Source: Phallusia mammillata
Lineage: Eukaryota > Chordata > Ascidiacea > Phlebobranchia > Ascidiidae
Direction: 5' to 3'
Assembly (NCBI GenBank): GCA_003260075.1
Contig: QLIY01000144.1
Location: 124,001 to 188,000, forward strand
DNA length: 64,000 bases
A program made the position numbers and the translations under genes. The first letter of the stretch is position 1; each line of letters begins with the position of its first letter. Shown here piece by piece: positions 60,403-64,000 of this stretch. The notes under the pieces were generated by a model. It saw only the letters and a program-made list of their open reading frames with translations, did no database searches and had not been told where the DNA came from.

Positions 60403-62026
60403 TGCTCAACGAGTTAAGACTGCAAAACGCACTAAACGTGAATAAACGTGTTTGATTCAAGCCAGTGTGCAAAGGCACTTCCTGTTTACAAACATCGTCA
60501 TGCCACGTGACCACAAACCATGCGTGTCGAGGTGTCAGAAAATCCAGACATGATTTGTTCGACGTTTAATGACAAAACAGCAATTGCGAACGAAGCAGGT
60601 TTGTTCTAGTCCAATTACTGTAGTTGTTGTTGATTTGCCTTTATGCTACGGTTTGTTTATTTAACTAAAATCATTAAAGCAGCGAGAAACTGTTGATTTT
60701 TTATTTCGTCATTATGATACGAAAATGGAAGCAAAATGTCCTAATGATTGCTTGACACGAGACAAACCCTGAAAGTGTTAAGTAAAAGTTTCAAGGCTAA
60801 TGTATATACGTTTATCTTTGAATGACACGAGCAACAAAACCTAAATTAATATAATTTCAAATTTTTGGTCCTATATCTGGTTTGTGATTATTTAGGTTTT
60901 CTTTGAATATTTTGTTTCAACCACAAATCTGTACATGGCCGATAGACTAAGCAGGTATGTTATTAGCCTTTTTTATTCTCAACTGTTGGTGGTTGCATCT
61001 GTCAAGAGTTTTATTAGCTGGTTAAATTAAACTGACAAAAACTTGAGTTGAGTTTATTTCGCCACGCAAAAGCGTAGCAGCACAATTGCGTTAAAATATT
61101 CACTAAGCCGAAAATAGCTGTGCAACGTTCAGTGGAACTTTAATACAGCAGCAGTTGCATTCATGAAAAACATTTGGGGGGGGGGGAAAACTTGAGTTGA
61201 GTTTATTTCGCCATGCAAAAGCGTAGCAGCACAATTGCGTTAAAATATTCACTAAGCCGGAAATAGCTGTGCAACATTCAGTGGAACTTTAATACAGCAG
61301 CAGTTGCATTCATGAAAAACATTTTTATTTGTTTTTGCTGGTGAAAGTAAAAGCAGCATTGTGTAGTTGTTAGTGCCATAATTAGGTATTTTACAACACA
61401 AAATTTCACATATAATGACTTGCTTTACTTCATTCAACGCATTATACAACAGATGCCATTAAACAATGCATTTGTAAACATTTTTTTCACATTTAATCAT
61501 AACAGTACTGGTTATTCATAGGTAGCATATTTATAGCCTAAAAAAAGGTTCATACATAATCAATAATTTGCTCACAAACATAATTTAAACAAAGTGTTAT
61601 TTACAGTGTAGAACAATGTAAAAACTGATTCTGAAATAAAGCCAAACTGATTTTTCATTTAAAATAAGCAAAACAATCACATATCTGACATTATCAAGTA
61701 TATAGTACAGTTTACAAGTGGTAAATCTTGATGAAACAAAGAAGTTTATTTGGGGGGGGGGCCGTAACAGTACTGGTTATTCATAGGTAGCATATTTATA
61801 GCCGAAAAAAAGGTTCATACATAATCAATAATTTGCTCAAAAACATAATTTAAAAAAAGTGTTATTTACAGTGTAGAACAATGTAAAAACTGATTTTTCA
61901 TTTAAAACAAGCAAAACAATCACATATCTGACATTATCAAGGATACAGTACAGTTTACAAGTGGTAAATCTTGATGAAACAAAGAAGTTTATTTACCACA
62001 ACATGCAAGAAACTGTCGACAAGGAA
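60403..62026. other. Spacer between P450-5 and P450-6
   Basis: No gene is recognised. About 61035-61174 is repeated at 61186-61325 across a G run near 61176, and about 61498-61751 at 61764-61994 across a run near 61752. The first few hundred bases should include the P450-5 promoter. Confidence 0.55.
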
Positions 62027-63969
62027 TTAATCTGAAGATTTTAGACGTCTGATTTTAAGTGGGATCTTCTCTTTGGGCTGAACACTTGCTTTGAAGGTGA
62101 TATCAATGGGTGGTTTCTAAGAAAAAGTTCAGATGTTGACTGGTTTAAGAAATAATAGTGTAAACACTGTACAGAGAGTTTGAAAGCAGTTTTATCAAAA
62201 AGTAGCTGCCAGAGAGCTTGTGGGGGGGGGGGCGGGTGGTTTCTAAGAAAAAGTTCAGATGTTGGCTGGTTTAAGAAATAATAGTGTAAACACTGTACAC
62301 AGAGTTTGAAAGCAGTTTTATCAAAAAGTAGCTGCCAGAGAGCTTGTGTATGCAGAATACATTTTAGTCGCTGTTGACCTGCGTTAATGATAACAGATTG
62401 TTAAAACATGTGCACTAAGATGTATTCTGTACACATAAACTCACCAGCAGTTATGTTTTTGTTGAATAATAGTGTGTGTATTGGAAAACTAAGTATACAC
62501 ACCGATTAAAGAAAGCATATTTTTTCTGCCATGTATTTTAACTTATTTTGTTCTAACACACTTAACAAACAAAATTTTACACAAAGTTAACAATTCAAAG
62601 CATTTATTGTCACTTACTGGTGTATCTGGACAAGTATCAAGTTCAAAGTTGAGCAGAATCTTGGAAATTGCCATTTTCATCTCAATGAGCGCAAATCTCT
62701 GTCCAATACAGTTTCGTGGACCGGCTCCAAATGGTTGAAACACTATAGGGTCAATTTTACTCATGTCCTCCATTCTGAATTGAAAAAAATAAAATAAACT
62801 TGAGATTTTTTGTTATTTTATTCGGCTTTCTTAGTCTTTTACATTTACCATTAAAACTTAACATTACTCTCTTTTTAAAAGCAAGATTTGAGAGAATTTT
62901 TCAGTGTGTAAAAAACGTTTTCAATTTGTTTTTAGCTGTTAGTATCCAAGATTTTATTAATACTTGTGTTTTATATGTTTTGGTTTATATTAGACTCATT
63001 ATAACTAAAGTTTAACACCTGAGTAATGGAAAACTGTGCCTAGCGCTACAAGTTAAAAAAATATTCAAGTCACACCTGTCAGGATTAAACAGTGTTGGAT
63101 TTTCCCAGTACTCCTCATCTCTCCCAAATGCATAGTTGTGGATTTCTATGTGGCAATCCTTTGGAATTGTGACTCCTTGTATTGTCACCTCTTTTTCACA
63201 GTAGCGAGAGTTCCTGCGAAAAAAAGTTTTTATTAAAATCTTTATTAAAAAAAAGCCCCAGTTTAACTCTGACTTTGAGTTTAAAGCAGGGAGTCGAACC
63301 GCTTGTCATACAGGTTCAGTTCGGGTTCACTTGGTTTTGTTTTTATGGGTTCGGTTTAGGTTTTTAAAAATGTACATTTTCGGGTTCGGGTTTGTTCCGG
63401 TTTGGGCAAATTATCCGGTCCGAACCGGTTTGCAGTTTTTGAATCGGTTCAAATTTTTATTCGTTTTAGTTTAATTCTACCTATCATTTACCTGGCCTTA
63501 CCAAACTCCAAAAGAATTTTGCCCGTGCACTGTTATTTTTGTGTTATCTCGTGTATTCTTCATGTGCTGTTTTGATAAAAATCACAATATATTTCAAAAT
63601 ATATTTTTTTTACTGGTTCGGTTTGGTCCAACGCCAAACAAAATATTGGGTTCAACTCCGGTTCGGGTTTTTAGAAAATCGTAATTAGCGGTTCGGGTTC
63701 AATGAAATTAACCGCTCAAACCGGTTCGCGGGTTCGGGTTTGACTCCCTGGTTTAAAGTGTATGTGATCACTATTAGCATACAATTTAACCATGTTACTT
63801 CTTTTCAGCAGTTACATTCCTGATTGGTTAAACTTGTAACTAAAACATTCGGCAGATTTCAAAAAATATATGTATCTCACATAACAATTGCTGGGTACAA
63901 TCTCAGTGTCTCATTGATGCATTGAGTCAAGTATTTTAAGCTCATAATTGCATCGTATGTTAGTCCTTC
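62027..63969 (-). CDS. P450-6: CYP3-like cytochrome P450, last four exons only (5' part outside window)
   Basis: Exons 12-15 of the family pattern: 63881-63969 ([18 protein letters not shown]-helix ETLR), 63076-63213 ([17 protein letters not shown] to FNPDR), 62618-62774 ([24 protein letters not shown] with the heme Cys, NFELDTCPDTP), 62027-62116 (KPPIDITF to KSSD and stop). The acceptor of exon 12 at about 63970 is present, so the gene continues to the right. Exon 13 is nearly identical to that of P450-5. A cut copy of the 5' edge of exon 15 (about 62233-62248) follows a G run near 62222. The intron between exons 13 and 12 holds a MITE. No defect is seen in the visible part. Confidence 0.93.
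63287..63750. mobile_element. Non-autonomous hAT-type element (MITE) in a P450-6 intron
   Basis: A 464-bp element with a perfect 8-bp target duplication GTTTAAAG (63279-63286 and 63751-63758) and terminal inverted repeats CAGGGAGTCGAACC / CAGGGAGTCAAACC. The interior is dominated by GGTTCGGGTT words and has no transposase frame. Confidence 0.9.
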
Positions 63970-64000
63970 CTGCCAGGAAAACATTGTGTTATAAGTTGGC

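Noticed and set aside
1-64000. CRISPR arrays, prokaryotic operons, rRNA genes
   Set aside because: The sequence is eukaryotic; no regularly spaced short repeats and no rRNA-like stretch were seen.

Overview
The window is eukaryotic, AT-rich and intron-rich. It looks like a metazoan with a compact genome, most likely an ascidian tunicate. The reasons are introns of about 100-800 bp, tandem arrays of animal-type cytochrome P450 and rhodopsin-like GPCR genes, and an intron-split universal stress protein gene, a family kept in ascidians and cnidarians but lost in vertebrates. The species is inferred, not read from a marker. Every protein-coding gene I could support lies on the minus strand, so coordinates fall from 5' to 3' along each gene. 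Exons were placed by hand from paralogue comparison, GT/AG sites and reading phase; the exon lengths agree across paralogues almost to the base.

Region 1 (1-28 kb): three tandem units of about 10 kb, each with one nine-exon rhodopsin-like GPCR gene. GPCR-A (5979 down to 1241) runs off the left edge before its last exon. GPCR-B (13835-8363) and GPCR-C (26210-18385) are complete, about 344 and 348 residues without the homopolymer inserts described below. Intergenic sequence is duplicated along with the genes. The receptors keep N1.50, D2.50, C3.25, W4.50 and NPxxY, but carry F-R-F instead of D-R-Y and G-Y-V-P instead of C-W-x-P, and have a very short extracellular loop 2.

Region 2 (28-32 kb): a four-exon universal stress protein gene (31586-29286, 150 residues) with an intact ATP-binding signature, and one orphan candidate exon.

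Region 3 (32.8-64 kb): a tandem cluster of CYP3-like (CYP3 clan) microsomal P450 genes with a conserved 15-exon structure. P450-1 (36913-33222), P450-2 (44291-38146), P450-3 (52517-45881) and P450-5 (60402-56236) each code for about 508-509 residues, though assembly faults damage exons in P450-1, -3 and -5. P450-4 (55457-54179) is a relic with only its first exon and broken last exons. P450-6 begins outside the window; only its last four exons are here.

The window is also full of assembly scars. Forty or so poly-G runs, always G and never C on the + strand, plus three single Ns, mostly sit where a stretch is repeated on both sides. I read these as false joins of overlapping or allelic contigs, not biology. 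Several short non-autonomous hAT-type elements with terminal inverted repeats and 8-bp target duplications lie in introns and spacers. I found no convincing new biological system; the most unusual biology is the divergent GPCR array and its loop-2 homopolymer.
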